A stretch of 44,339 nucleotides of DNA from DRWZ01 sp964601505 (GTDB lineage Bacteria; Calescibacteriota; Calescibacteriia; Calescibacteriales; Calescibacteriaceae), in assembly GCA_964601505.1 (NCBI GenBank), contig CAZRNR010000014.1, positions 1 through 44,339 on the forward strand, in the 5' to 3' direction. The position numbers were made by a program, and so were the translations under genes. Under the pieces are notes generated by a model. That model ran no database searches, had not been told where the DNA came from, and saw nothing but the letters and a program-made list of their open reading frames with translations. Positions 26,979 to 35,892 of this stretch are shown one piece after another. Numbering within the stretch: the stretch's first letter is position 1; the number at the start of each line of letters is the position of its first letter.

Positions 26979-28850
26979 TTATTCAGATTTTAGGCTTTCT
27001 AAAAATTTCCAGAACCACTCTTTTGGTTTCAGGTTTAGTAATTCTTCTTTATTTTTCATAAGGTCCTGGAAGGTGAGATTTTCTATTTCTTCATCTGTCA
27101 TTTGGATTTTATTTTCTTGGATGCCTTTTTTTACGATACCCACACCATGGTCACAGTCAAGGACTGCACAAAATATATTTTCTTTTCTTCTTATGTTTAT
27201 TATTGTTTTATATACTTCTCCAGACCATGCTCCTTGGAAATCAGTATATTTTGTAGCTTCTTCCCACGTAGGGGCTGCACAAGATTCCGATGTAGGTAAG
27301 CAATCGTGTAAAATTATTATACCGTTTTGATTGAGATATTTCAAGCTATTTATAAGATCTTTGAGAGATTGCTTGTATGTATGCCCTCCATCTATAAGAA
27401 CTATATCTATACCGTTTTTCACTATTTCATCTGGTGGTTTTGCAAAAAATTCATCTGAGGGGATTTCATAAAATTTTTCGCTCTCGCTGTTTTCAAAACC
27501 TCCGGGGATCTTAAATTTTATATCAACTGCGAACTTGTTTTTACATCTTATCTGAAAAAAATTGATCCCTCTTTCAACACCTATCTCAACATAATTTTTA
27601 TATCCCATTTTGTTTATGATATTTTGTATAACAGTTGTTCTGTTGATTATTTTATTTTTAAGCTGGTATTCTAGTATTTCGTTAAATCTTTTTTGTGATG
27701 TTTCTTTAAATCCGTAGCCCATTGGCATAACTGCCCACATGAGTTTTGACCTTATGAATTCCTCAGGATTTACTGAACTCATTTCAGCTCTCTTTTCCCA
27801 AGCTATTTCCCCAAGCATCCAAAAATCTATTTTCTCTGCTATTTCTGATAAGTAGTAAGCATGGAAAATGTTCTCATCTATTATTTTCTTACACTCAATT
27901 GCTACTGACTTAAGAAAATTCTCTATAATTACTCTGGAATCTACTGTTATCGTAAATCCCTTGATATATCTTAATAGTTCAGATATGAATTTCCCAGAAG
28001 CTGCAAGATTATTCAGATCAACGGGTCTTGAGCTGAGTAATAAAAGAGCTATTTCCATACCCTTTGTGAAATCCTTATTTTTTGCGTATATTTCCAGAGC
28101 CTTTCGTTTTATTTCCTGATTTTGCGGATATAATGCAATGCTTTTTCTTATAAATAAATCCATGGATGTTTTGTCTCCGTTTTCCATAAGAATGTTAAAA
28201 GATAGATCAAAATAGTTTTGTGTAAGTATATGGTCTTCTCGTGGAGGGACATCTATTGCTGATATATAGGCTTCAACTCCTGCTTTTTTATCTACAAGCT
28301 CATCAAACACAGATTTATCATTTCCATCAATTTTTTGTAAAACTGAAAAAGTGTGTTCCCATGGGAGAATTCCGGAAGAATGAAAGACTTCAATAACTTT
28401 GAAATTACTCCACTTTGCAAGAGCTCTTATTCCATCTGGAAGAATACGCCAACAGTCAATTGGGTGTTTATGTTCTGGTCCGGTAGAGGGAGCAATTAAG
28501 CATAAAATCCCACCGTTCTTCAAAACTCTCCAAATTTCTTTTATGGCTATCCATGGAAACTCCATATGCTCAAACGTTGCAGAAGATATTACAACATCTG
28601 CTGTATTATCTTCTAGCTCTCTCCAATCATACGGATTTTTTAAGACTAAATCTACATTTTGACCTTTTTCAATATCCACACCTATGTATTTCCATTTTGG
28701 TTTTTCAAAGAACCGACGTGGTGTTCCAAAGTTTTCTTGTCCCGGAGCTATCGCTGATCCTATTTCAATTATGTTCAATTCCTCATTCTCATAGCTACTC
28801 AAGTATTTCTTCACAAATGTTTCAATATACAGCAAAGACATTGGATCCAT
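26979..28850 (-). CDS. Two-domain SAM methyltransferase fusion
   Basis: A 623-residue protein with a class I methyltransferase domain at each end. The N-terminal one (about 1-210) has ELNIIEIGSAIAPG, WKYIGVDIEKG, DVVISSATFEHMEFPW and EIWRVLKNGGILCLIAPS (Methyltransf_11-like). A middle helical region of about 200 residues shows no clear motif. The C-terminal domain (about 385-530) has YVEIGVERGINFFQI, IDIVLIDGGHTYKQSLKDL and GIIILHDC (Methyltransf_24-like). I chose ATG 28850 because AAAAGGAGG (complement of 28862-28868) precedes it by 10-11 nt; a longer frame to 28892 would overlap the upstream gene. The gene lies 5 nt after the CmcI-like gene and abuts the glycosyltransferase, an operon suggesting modification of a glycan. 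Confidence 0.85.
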   Translation of the reverse strand: MDPMSLLYIETFVKKYLSSYENEELNIIEIGSAIAPGQENFGTPRRFFEKPKWKYIGVDIEKGQNVDLVLKNPYDWRELEDNTADVVISSATFEHMEFPWIAIKEIWRVLKNGGILCLIAPSTGPEHKHPIDCWRILPDGIRALAKWSNFKVIEVFHSSGILPWEHTFSVLQKIDGNDKSVFDELVDKKAGVEAYISAIDVPPREDHILTQNYFDLSFNILMENGDKTSMDLFIRKSIALYPQNQEIKRKALEIYAKNKDFTKGMEIALLLLSSRPVDLNNLAASGKFISELLRYIKGFTITVDSRVIIENFLKSVAIECKKIIDENIFHAYYLSEIAEKIDFWMLGEIAWEKRAEMSSVNPEEFIRSKLMWAVMPMGYGFKETSQKRFNEILEYQLKNKIINRTTVIQNIINKMGYKNYVEIGVERGINFFQIRCKNKFAVDIKFKIPGGFENSESEKFYEIPSDEFFAKPPDEIVKNGIDIVLIDGGHTYKQSLKDLINSLKYLNQNGIIILHDCLPTSESCAAPTWEEATKYTDFQGAWSGEVYKTIINIRRKENIFCAVLDCDHGVGIVKKGIQENKIQMTDEEIENLTFQDLMKNKEELLNLKPKEWFWKFLESLKSE

Positions 28851-28855
28851 ATATA

Positions 28856-29494
28856 TTATTTCCTCCTTTTCAAGAAACCTTTGGGATTCCAAGTTATTGG
28901 GAACTCTATATCTCTGTCGGCATAAAAATCTGGATTTTCACTTAGGAAGGTTTCTACCGCCTCATATGGTCCCGGGAATGGTCCATAATATGCTGAAAGT
29001 CCGTGCCAGCATATTCCATCTTCTATTATTATGTATCCTCCGGGCTTTATTAGTTTGCTGTATGATCTTAGGATTTTTAAGGTATTTTCGTAAGTATGCG
29101 AGCTATCTTCTATAACTATGCAGTGGGAATCTCCGACAATCTTTTGGACTTCAGGAAATAGCTCTGTGGCATCTCCTTCTATAAGTGTGATTCTGGGATG
29201 TTTTCTTACTTTATCTGGAATCAATTTTTGGTTTATATCTATACCTATGACTCTTCCTTTCCCAATTAAATCGCATAGATGAGCTAATGCCAGGGTTGAA
29301 CCTCCCATGTAATTTCCTATTTCAACAACGAAATCTGGTTTCGCTTCCCAAAGTATTTCTTGGTAGATCCAGAAGTCATATGGATGTTTTTCCACTTTCA
29401 CACCAAACCAACTCGTTTTCTCTATAATTCTTTTTTGTATCATGGGAATGATCTGATATAGCGGTGAAAAAAGAATATCCTCCATGTTCTTCAT
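28856..29494 (-). CDS. CmcI-type (cephalosporin hydroxylase/rhamnosyl O-methyltransferase) protein
   Basis: A 212-residue protein of the CmcI family, SAM-dependent enzymes that often O-methylate sugars. It has WIYQEILWEAKPDFVVEIG, YMGGSTLALAHLCDLIGKG, RVIGIDINQKL, TLIEGDATE and a VIEDSSHTYENTLKILRSY segment followed by PGGYIIIEDG, with C-terminal RDIEFPITWNPKGFLKR. It heads the three-gene glycan operon. TATATT (minus strand, 29506-29501) lies 6 nt before the ATG and there is no Shine-Dalgarno, so the operon is likely read from a leaderless promoter. Substrate is inferred from neighbours only. Confidence 0.88.
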   Translation of the reverse strand: MKNMEDILFSPLYQIIPMIQKRIIEKTSWFGVKVEKHPYDFWIYQEILWEAKPDFVVEIGNYMGGSTLALAHLCDLIGKGRVIGIDINQKLIPDKVRKHPRITLIEGDATELFPEVQKIVGDSHCIVIEDSSHTYENTLKILRSYSKLIKPGGYIIIEDGICWHGLSAYYGPFPGPYEAVETFLSENPDFYADRDIEFPITWNPKGFLKRRK

Positions 29495-29852
29495 ACTTTG
29501 AATATAATTTTATAACTTTCGGAACAAAGCTTCCTAAATTCGGATTGGATCTAAATTGGTTGTATATTATGGTATTTACAAAACAAAAGGTTGAAAGAAG
29601 GAAGATAAACTGTTTAAATTTATATTTTCTCAAGCAATACTGAATCAAATTATAAGTCGGTGATATTAGACCTGATATGATTTTTTGAAGTTTTTTAACG
29701 GGTCGCAGGGTTCAGAGTATAAATGCCGTAAACTAAAAGGATTAAATTAATCTACAAAATTCTCTTTGAATTTTTTATTTGAGATTACCAAGCAACAGGG
29801 CAAAATGTTAATTGACACATAGAATGTAATAGGCTAAGTTGGAGGTGAGAGT
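29495..29852. other. 358-bp gap upstream of the glycan operon
   Basis: AT-rich and without a supported gene. It contains the leaderless-type promoter of the leftward operon at its left end. Near 29794-29809, GCAACAGGGCAAAAT resembles the repeat arm at 14475-14489 (13 of 15 bases). TTGACA (29812-29817) is followed by a small rightward gene with a good Shine-Dalgarno. Confidence 0.45.
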
Positions 29853-30011
29853 ATGGAAGGATTAGAAATATTAAAGAAGAAAGAGAAGCTTGCGAAAGCA
29901 ATAAAGAAAGAAAAAAACAGAGAAGGAAGCTATTTGCTTAGAGCAAAAAAATACAAAGAAATAGGAAAGATAATATCTGTTCATTCAAAGCACATTATTT
30001 ATGTCGATTGA
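29853..30011 (+). CDS. Possible 52-residue basic protein of unknown function
   Basis: The frame from ATG 29853 encodes 52 residues beginning MEGLEILKKKEKLAKAIKKE and ending VHSKHIIYVD. It is Lys-rich and probably helical in its first half. GGAGGTG (29841-29847) gives it a better ribosome site than most genes here, and a TTGACA lies 40 bp upstream. No family is recognised. Several further TTGACA/TGTCAA copies lie just downstream, so it may be a gene fragment inside a decayed mobile element. A second frame from TTG 30008, overlapping its stop, runs to 30217 but has no motif and I do not call it. Confidence 0.4.
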   Translation: MEGLEILKKKEKLAKAIKKEKNREGSYLLRAKKYKEIGKIISVHSKHIIYVD

Positions 30012-30203
30012 CCGTTGTGTCAAAAAATTTTTATCCTCCACTTACAATGAAGAGGAAATTGACAATTTTTGGTACATATTTATTTGACACAGCAATTAAT
30101 ATAACGCAGTATGCAGAAGAGGTGAGAATGTTTGAAACAAGGAAGAATAGGAGGTGTGAAAGCGTGCCAATAGTGAGTGTGCCATATAGGGGACTTGAGT
30201 TTA

Positions 30204-31553
30204 TCAGAATTTTGTGAGAATCTTTTCCAAGATATACAAAATGAAAAGTCCAAGATACGATATTCCAGTCAAAGAGAATATAACTATTCCAGGGCTTTTT
30301 ATCTGAGCTGATTTTGGTAAAAGTTTTCTCATTTTCACGTGGATGAAAAGGATTAGGAAAGAGAAGATAACCATTCCAACAAAGCCTATCATTGCTGATA
30401 TTACTATGAGTTCTCCTGGGGGAGCTATTGGAAGGGTGATAAGGGTTATTATTGTTATAGCTACAAGAAGTATCTTGTAGAGCTTTTGCGTATCCTTCAC
30501 GGGTATGAGCATTTTAATAAAATCTACATTTGTCTTTGCAACTGAGTCTGCGGTTGAGATCCATGTATCTATTAGGAATAAGGCCGACGAAAAAAGAAAT
30601 ATTTTTACACCTATATCTCCAAACCATCCTCTGAAAAATTCAGATTGAACTACTGCTATTTTATAACCTTCTGGTAATAATCCTTGAGGGTGAAGTATGG
30701 AGAATGCAAGGAAACATGTCATAAGTGTAGTTATTATGTTTCCAAAAATTCCTACAGATGAATCAAGGAATAAAGCTTTGTTCCATTTTTTTATCTCTGC
30801 GGAATCTTTTGAAGGAATGGCACCATATTCAAAACCGATTATTTTTTGAGACATTCCGAATCCTTTTTCTTTTATCCAGTATGAGTAAAAGAGCGACCAA
30901 AAGCCGCCAAGTCCCATAAATGTTATGGCTGTTATAAGTTCCTCGTAATCTTTAGGTTCTACAACGGATATTTTCAGTTTGAAAAATCCGATTATAAAGT
31001 CTTTAAGGTTTTTGATCACTTGGGGGTGAAGGCAGGAGATAAGTAGTCCGGTAGATGTTCCAACTGCAACAAACCACATGAATTTTTCAACGATTTGGTA
31101 GGTTTTCTTTGCCTTGATCAGCATTATGAACATGAGGATTATGAGGATATATCCGAAAATGGTAGATTCTACCTTTTTTGATAGTCCAAGTGGAATGAGT
31201 TCAGATAGAGCTGTTCCACCAGCTACTACGAATGAGCCGAACCAGAAAAAAGAGAGATTCATGAGTATCCATAGGACAAGAGTTAATTTTTTAGATAATC
31301 TAAAAAATCCTCTCCATATACTTTCGCCAGTCAGCATTGAGTATTTTCCAATATGATAGGTTAGGGGGAGCTGAATAAGGGCTGAAGGTATGAGTAGAGG
31401 TAAGAGAGCTGTTCCATATTTTGCAATGAAATATGGCCACCATATAAGTTCTCCTGAGCCTTGAGCTAGTGCTAACCATATTATCCCGGGACCTAAAGCC
31501 TTTTTTATACCCGGGAATTTGGGAAATTCTTGTTTATCAAAATTAAAATTCAC
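30204..31553 (-). CDS. Divergent Nramp-superfamily transporter
   Basis: A 449-residue inner-membrane protein with about 11 hydrophobic helices. The N-terminus KALGPGIIWLALAQGSGELI aligns with TM1 of Nramp metal transporters, but the conserved DPGN is replaced by GSGE. The TM6 region, where MPH is expected, reads GLGGFWSLFYSYWIKEKG. Both metal-coordinating motifs are therefore missing, which argues against a standard Mn/Fe transporter. Related divergent Nramp-like proteins are known in bacteria; the substrate is open. The start is a GTG at 31553, because no ATG occurs before TM1 in this frame. It diverges from the next gene with only about 25 bp between starts. Confidence 0.78.
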   Translation of the reverse strand: MNFNFDKQEFPKFPGIKKALGPGIIWLALAQGSGELIWWPYFIAKYGTALLPLLIPSALIQLPLTYHIGKYSMLTGESIWRGFFRLSKKLTLVLWILMNLSFFWFGSFVVAGGTALSELIPLGLSKKVESTIFGYILIILMFIMLIKAKKTYQIVEKFMWFVAVGTSTGLLISCLHPQVIKNLKDFIIGFFKLKISVVEPKDYEELITAITFMGLGGFWSLFYSYWIKEKGFGMSQKIIGFEYGAIPSKDSAEIKKWNKALFLDSSVGIFGNIITTLMTCFLAFSILHPQGLLPEGYKIAVVQSEFFRGWFGDIGVKIFLFSSALFLIDTWISTADSVAKTNVDFIKMLIPVKDTQKLYKILLVAITIITLITLPIAPPGELIVISAMIGFVGMVIFSFLILFIHVKMRKLLPKSAQIKSPGIVIFSLTGISYLGLFILYILEKILTKF

Positions 31554-31578
31554 AGCTTTACTTTCTAATTTTACTCTG

Positions 31579-33147
31579 GTGAAAAAGAGATTTTGGGATT
31601 TATTATTTTTTATTTTTTCTTTTGCGATTCTTTTTTCCCCTTACATCATTTTAGCTTTCAAGATTGCCCCATTGAACGAAGAGGAATGGTTCGTTGGAGA
31701 AAAACATTTTATTTTTGGATTTGATAAAGGAAAATCTGAACCTTTGATAACACCTTATTCGTGTCATGACCTTAAAGATTCTTCTTATTATCATTTCAGT
31801 AAAAAGGAGATTTCAGATGATTTATATATTGTTTTTTCAAAGCTTCCACCACTAGTTTTTCTCTGTGCTTTTGGTAGAACCTTTTATATTCTTGGATGGG
31901 GACATGTTGGACCAATTTCTCTGACATATTATAAGCTCTTTGAAAATATCTTCGGACCAGAGTCAATCTTATCTGCCAGAATATCTTCTTTGATAATCAT
32001 AATCCTTATCGCCATTGTCTTTACCTATAAGCAAAAAAATAAGAAATCTTTTTTCTTTTTCTTATCCTTTCCTGTGTTTTTATTTTTCGTTCCTGTTGCA
32101 GATATTTACTACTCTTTGCTTTATCTCTTTTCTCTACTCTCCTTTTTTTCTATGTTAGAAAGAAATTTTAAAAAGTTCTATTTTTGGTCTTCTTTATCTA
32201 TATTGACGCATCTGAGAGGCTTTGTAATTTTTTTATCTTTTTTTATATCATTCGTCTTGTTTTTCAGGTCAGACTTCAAGAAAGTTCTGGACAGATTCGC
32301 TGTTCTAATTCCTGCTTCTCTTTTCATTTACTTTCTCCCATCTTTTGCCAGTTTCAAGTTCTCTCAGGATATTTACACAGTTGAAGCTTTCTCTTCCTTT
32401 GAGATGATCAAGTTTTTCTTGTTAAATGTTGTAGGTAGGTTCTCTATTATATTCCAGCTCATTGGCACAAGATTTGGAGATGTTATAGTTTCTTCAAATA
32501 TAGCTCTTGTTGTCAAAGAACTTGGTTTGCTCAAAACTCTGCCTTTTTGGTTCCTTATTTTTTCAATAGTGGTTTCTGTTTCTTTCTTCCTGCCTGCTTT
32601 CTTGAATAAGGAAAACTTAAAATATCTTGTTTTTTTCTTTACATACTTTTTATTAAGTTTAATTGCTGTTCCATTTTTCGGAGCAATGCCATGGCAGTTT
32701 ATCCCTGTGAATTTCTTGATACTTATTCCTTCCTTCTCATTTCTTGAGAAGAATATGTTTTCCCTTTTTGTTCCTTTGTTTTTAGGTTTTACATTCAACT
32801 TATATTCATCTTTGAAACTTGAAAACATAATATCTGAATACGCTCTTTGGAAGAATCATAAGGAAGTTATTGAAGTTCTTCGGAACTATGTAGATGATAA
32901 GGAAGTTTTTGCTATAACAAAATCAAATATATTTCATCTCTACTACAGACAAGTTGAGGCGAAGTATTTTGTCCTCATGTCTGAAGAGAGGAAGCAGAAG
33001 ATATATCTTGAATACCTTGCAAAGATCCTATCAAGGTATGATGTTATTATTTTGAGTCGTCATTTTTACGGGCTCGAGTATATTATCCCAAAGGATTATA
33101 GAGAGGTTTTTTCAAACGAAGTTTTCAGAGTTTTTCATAGGGATTAG
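31579..33147 (+). CDS. Multi-pass membrane protein, probably a GT-C-type glycosyltransferase
   Basis: About 522 residues from GTG 31579, with a first membrane helix right after VKKRFWD and roughly ten more hydrophobic segments. A long loop between the first and next helices contains acidic residues (PLNEEEWFVG) and SKLPPLVFLCAF followed by FGPESILSARISS. This resembles the first luminal loop and 'PPL' segment of ArnT/PMT-like GT-C glycosyltransferases, which move sugars from lipid carriers. The soluble C-terminus (about 440-522) ends YREVFSNEVFRVFHRD. An in-frame extension upstream to 31519 would overlap the divergent transporter gene. The family assignment is an inference from topology. Confidence 0.6.
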   Translation: MKKRFWDLLFFIFSFAILFSPYIILAFKIAPLNEEEWFVGEKHFIFGFDKGKSEPLITPYSCHDLKDSSYYHFSKKEISDDLYIVFSKLPPLVFLCAFGRTFYILGWGHVGPISLTYYKLFENIFGPESILSARISSLIIIILIAIVFTYKQKNKKSFFFFLSFPVFLFFVPVADIYYSLLYLFSLLSFFSMLERNFKKFYFWSSLSILTHLRGFVIFLSFFISFVLFFRSDFKKVLDRFAVLIPASLFIYFLPSFASFKFSQDIYTVEAFSSFEMIKFFLLNVVGRFSIIFQLIGTRFGDVIVSSNIALVVKELGLLKTLPFWFLIFSIVVSVSFFLPAFLNKENLKYLVFFFTYFLLSLIAVPFFGAMPWQFIPVNFLILIPSFSFLEKNMFSLFVPLFLGFTFNLYSSLKLENIISEYALWKNHKEVIEVLRNYVDDKEVFAITKSNIFHLYYRQVEAKYFVLMSEERKQKIYLEYLAKILSRYDVIILSRHFYGLEYIIPKDYREVFSNEVFRVFHRD

Positions 33148-33257
33148 TTTTTTTGAATTCCAGAAGGTTTTTGCTTTGGTTTCAGAAAAACGATTTGTAG
33201 CAAAATTTCATTTCTGAATTTGCTAATGAATTTTCGGATAAAGATAATCTCCATATT

Positions 33258-33851
33258 ATGAAGTTTTTGTATTTCGTTGAGAAATTAGGACATTTCTTTT
33301 TCAGAAGAAGAAGCTATGCTTCAATTCCCCTATTTGCTTTTTTCTTTTTGTTTGGAAGATCTTCGTGGCATTTTTTCTTTTTAGCTATGATATTGATAAT
33401 TTCTGGAGAGTTAATAAGAATTTGGGCTGTTTCTTTCTCTGGACCGGCAACAAGAACCAGAATTATAAAAGCACCATTCCTTGCTGTTAGAGGACCTTAT
33501 GAGATTATAAGACATCCTATATATTTTGGAAATCTTTTAGTAGGATTGGGTTTTACTTTTTCTTTGACTCGTAATTTCATTCACATACTTTTGTTTGTTG
33601 CATTTTTCATTGTATTTTATGGTTCAATAATCTTTGCTGAAGAAAGATTTCTTGAAAATAGGTTTCAAGAAGAGTGGGTAAGGTATAAAGAAAAAGTTCC
33701 TCTGATTATACCACGGTATTTTAAAAAGCCTTATTTTGGAGATTTGAAAACAGCTTTCAAATCCGAAAGGTCAACTTTCATAACAATATCTGTGATTCTG
33801 TTTTTAGCTTTGTTTAAACTCTTTGTTTTTCCTCGTTTGAATTTTTGGTAA
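33258..33851 (+). CDS. Isoprenylcysteine carboxyl methyltransferase-family (ICMT/PEMT-like) membrane protein
   Basis: A 197-residue membrane methyltransferase-like protein with four to five hydrophobic helices. The signature block is RGPYEIIRHPIYFGNLLVG (RHPxYxG) followed by FAEERFLENRF and EWVRYKEKVP, which are the SAM- and lipid-binding residues of the ICMT/PEMT/NnrU-like group. Bacterial members methylate lipids or isoprenoid compounds, and most have no proven substrate. GATAAT (33243-33248) lies 9 nt before the ATG with no Shine-Dalgarno. It is followed 77 bp later by acs with its own promoter. Confidence 0.85.
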   Translation: MKFLYFVEKLGHFFFRRRSYASIPLFAFFFLFGRSSWHFFFLAMILIISGELIRIWAVSFSGPATRTRIIKAPFLAVRGPYEIIRHPIYFGNLLVGLGFTFSLTRNFIHILLFVAFFIVFYGSIIFAEERFLENRFQEEWVRYKEKVPLIIPRYFKKPYFGDLKTAFKSERSTFITISVILFLALFKLFVFPRLNFW

Positions 33852-33916
33852 ATTAGACACAATTTTTTAATAAATAATAAATTTGGAGAAAATCTAAGCG
33901 CATTTATGAATCCTTA

Positions 33917-33922
33917 TATAAT
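33917..33922 (+). promoter_or_regulatory. -10 element of acs, leaderless configuration
   Basis: A perfect TATAAT ends 6 nt before the acs ATG (33929). A start of transcription 6-7 nt after a -10 element would fall on the A of the ATG, giving a leaderless mRNA. No Shine-Dalgarno is present. Confidence 0.65.
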
Positions 33923-33928
33923 AATCAC

Positions 33929-35890
33929 ATGGGTACATCTGAAATAAGTCTTCCTTTTGATAAGCATATAAGGACAAAAGGTATATCTTATGTCAGTGTA
34001 GAGAAATATCATGAGTTTCACAAAAGGACTCTTGAAGATGGTTTTTGGCTTTCCGTTGCAAAAAACTTAGATTGGTTTAAAGAACCTAGTATTGAAAAGA
34101 TTCAGGAACCAAAGCATTTTTGGAAGTGGTTCCCTGATGGACTTTTGAATATGTCTTATCTATGCGTTGATGCGAATTTAAATTCCAGAAAAAATAAGGT
34201 AGCATTTTTCTGGCTTGGCGAAGATGGTAAGGAAAGGATTTTGACTTATGGAGATTATTACAGGTTGGTAAATAGACTTGCTTATGCTTTTTCAAGAAAA
34301 TTTGGTATAAGGAAAGGAGACACAGTTTCTGTATATATGCCACCCATTCCAGAGCTTCCAGCTGTGCTACTTGCACTTTCAAGGATAGGAGCTGTGTTTT
34401 CTGTTATCTTCTCTGGATTCAGTAGTCAGGCATTGCATGATAGAATAAAAGATTCAAAGTCAAAGTTCATTGTAACCGCGGATGGATATTACAGGAGAGG
34501 AAAAAAAATATTCCTACAAGATAAGGTTAAGGAAGCTATCAAAGATACAGATGTTCAAGGCACTCTGGTTTTTAGAAGGTTAGGGGAAGGATGGACCAAA
34601 GATCAAATGGATTCGTTTGCCGATGAGGTTTTAGATGATGTGAGTCCTAACATATATTTCAAGCCAGAGGAGATCGAATCTGCTCATCCGCTTTTTATAC
34701 TTTACACGTCTGGTACTACTGGTAAACCTAAAGGTATATTACATGATACAGGTGGATATGCTGTTTTGCTTTATGCTACTATGAAATGGGTCTTTGATGT
34801 TGAAGAAGATGATGTTTATTGGTGCACCGCTGATGTAGGATGGATTACTGGGCATTCATATGTTGTTTTTGGTCCTATGATGATGGGAACAACAAGTGTT
34901 ATGTATGAAGGAGTTCCAGATTATCCCCACCCAGGTATATGGTGGGAAATAATAGAAAGGTATGATGTTAGCATATTTTATACTTCCCCGACTGCTATAA
35001 GGATGTTGATGAAATTTCCTGATGAATATGTCAAGCGTTATGAGCTTTCTTCTCTGCGAATTTTAGGATCCGTTGGAGAACCAATAAATCCAGAGGCCTG
35101 GTTTTGGTTTTTTGAAAATGTGGGGAGAAAAAGATGTCCTTTGGCTTCAACATGGTGGATGACCGAAACAGGAGGTATTATAATATCTCATACTCCAGGG
35201 TGGAAACTTGTTCCTTTGAAAGCAGGAACAAATGCTCTACCTATACCGGGGTGTTCTGTCTCTGTCTTGAGAGCTGACGGAACCGTGGCAGCTGATGAAG
35301 AAAGAGGTTTCCTTGTCATAGATAAACCTTTCCCGGGAATGCTTCTTTCTGTTTATGGAGATGATGAAAAGTATATTCAAACTTACTGGACAAAGTTCCA
35401 GGACAAGTTTTACACTGGAGATTATGCTATAAGAGATAAAGATGGCTATATATGGGTTCTTGGAAGAGCCGATGAGGTTATAAAGGTTGCCGGACATAGG
35501 ATTGGAACTTATGAGTTGGAGTCATCTCTGGTTGGATATGAGGGAGTTGTGGAGTCTGCAGTTGTGGGAATTCCTGATGAAATAAAAGGAGAGGTCCCAG
35601 TTGCCTTTGTAGTCTTAAGGGAGGGTGTTTCACCTTCTGATGATTTGAAACAAAGACTTATGTCGTATGTTAGAAATTCTCTTGGAGCTGTTGCTGTTCC
35701 AAAAGAAATATTTTTTGTTTCAAAACTGCCAAAAACGAGAAGTGGAAAAATTATGAGAAGGCTTGTAAAGGCTGTATTTATTGGGAAAGAACTTGGGGAT
35801 ATTTCGACTTTGGAAGACGATGCTACGGTAGAAGAACTTTCAAAAGCTTATGATGAATTTAAAGAAGAATTATCAAGAAGTGGACTTTGA
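33929..35890 (+). CDS. acs: Acetyl-CoA synthetase, AMP-forming
   Basis: Converts acetate, ATP and CoA to acetyl-CoA. The 653-residue protein has the Acs N-terminal segment, GDTVSVYMPPIPELP, P-loop LYTSGTTGKPKGI (near 258), ADVGWITGHSYVVFGP, STWWMTETGG, YTGDYAIRDKDGYIWVLGR, the A8 hinge GHRIGTYELE, and the acetylatable catalytic Lys in KTRSGKIMRR. Length is typical. Its start is preceded by TATAAT with a 6-nt gap. Only 2 nt separate its stop from purC, so the two share an operon. With citrate synthase and aconitase it implies acetate use through the TCA cycle; propionate could be an alternative substrate. Confidence 0.96.
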   Translation: MGTSEISLPFDKHIRTKGISYVSVEKYHEFHKRTLEDGFWLSVAKNLDWFKEPSIEKIQEPKHFWKWFPDGLLNMSYLCVDANLNSRKNKVAFFWLGEDGKERILTYGDYYRLVNRLAYAFSRKFGIRKGDTVSVYMPPIPELPAVLLALSRIGAVFSVIFSGFSSQALHDRIKDSKSKFIVTADGYYRRGKKIFLQDKVKEAIKDTDVQGTLVFRRLGEGWTKDQMDSFADEVLDDVSPNIYFKPEEIESAHPLFILYTSGTTGKPKGILHDTGGYAVLLYATMKWVFDVEEDDVYWCTADVGWITGHSYVVFGPMMMGTTSVMYEGVPDYPHPGIWWEIIERYDVSIFYTSPTAIRMLMKFPDEYVKRYELSSLRILGSVGEPINPEAWFWFFENVGRKRCPLASTWWMTETGGIIISHTPGWKLVPLKAGTNALPIPGCSVSVLRADGTVAADEERGFLVIDKPFPGMLLSVYGDDEKYIQTYWTKFQDKFYTGDYAIRDKDGYIWVLGRADEVIKVAGHRIGTYELESSLVGYEGVVESAVVGIPDEIKGEVPVAFVVLREGVSPSDDLKQRLMSYVRNSLGAVAVPKEIFFVSKLPKTRSGKIMRRLVKAVFIGKELGDISTLEDDATVEELSKAYDEFKEELSRSGL

Positions 35891-35892
35891 AC

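Noticed and set aside
30008..30217. 69-codon frame from a TTG overlapping the stop of the small gene at 29853
   Set aside because: No motif and no Shine-Dalgarno at the TTG; an internal GAGGTGA-ATG at 30129 would give only 29 residues. Mentioned in the region finding only.
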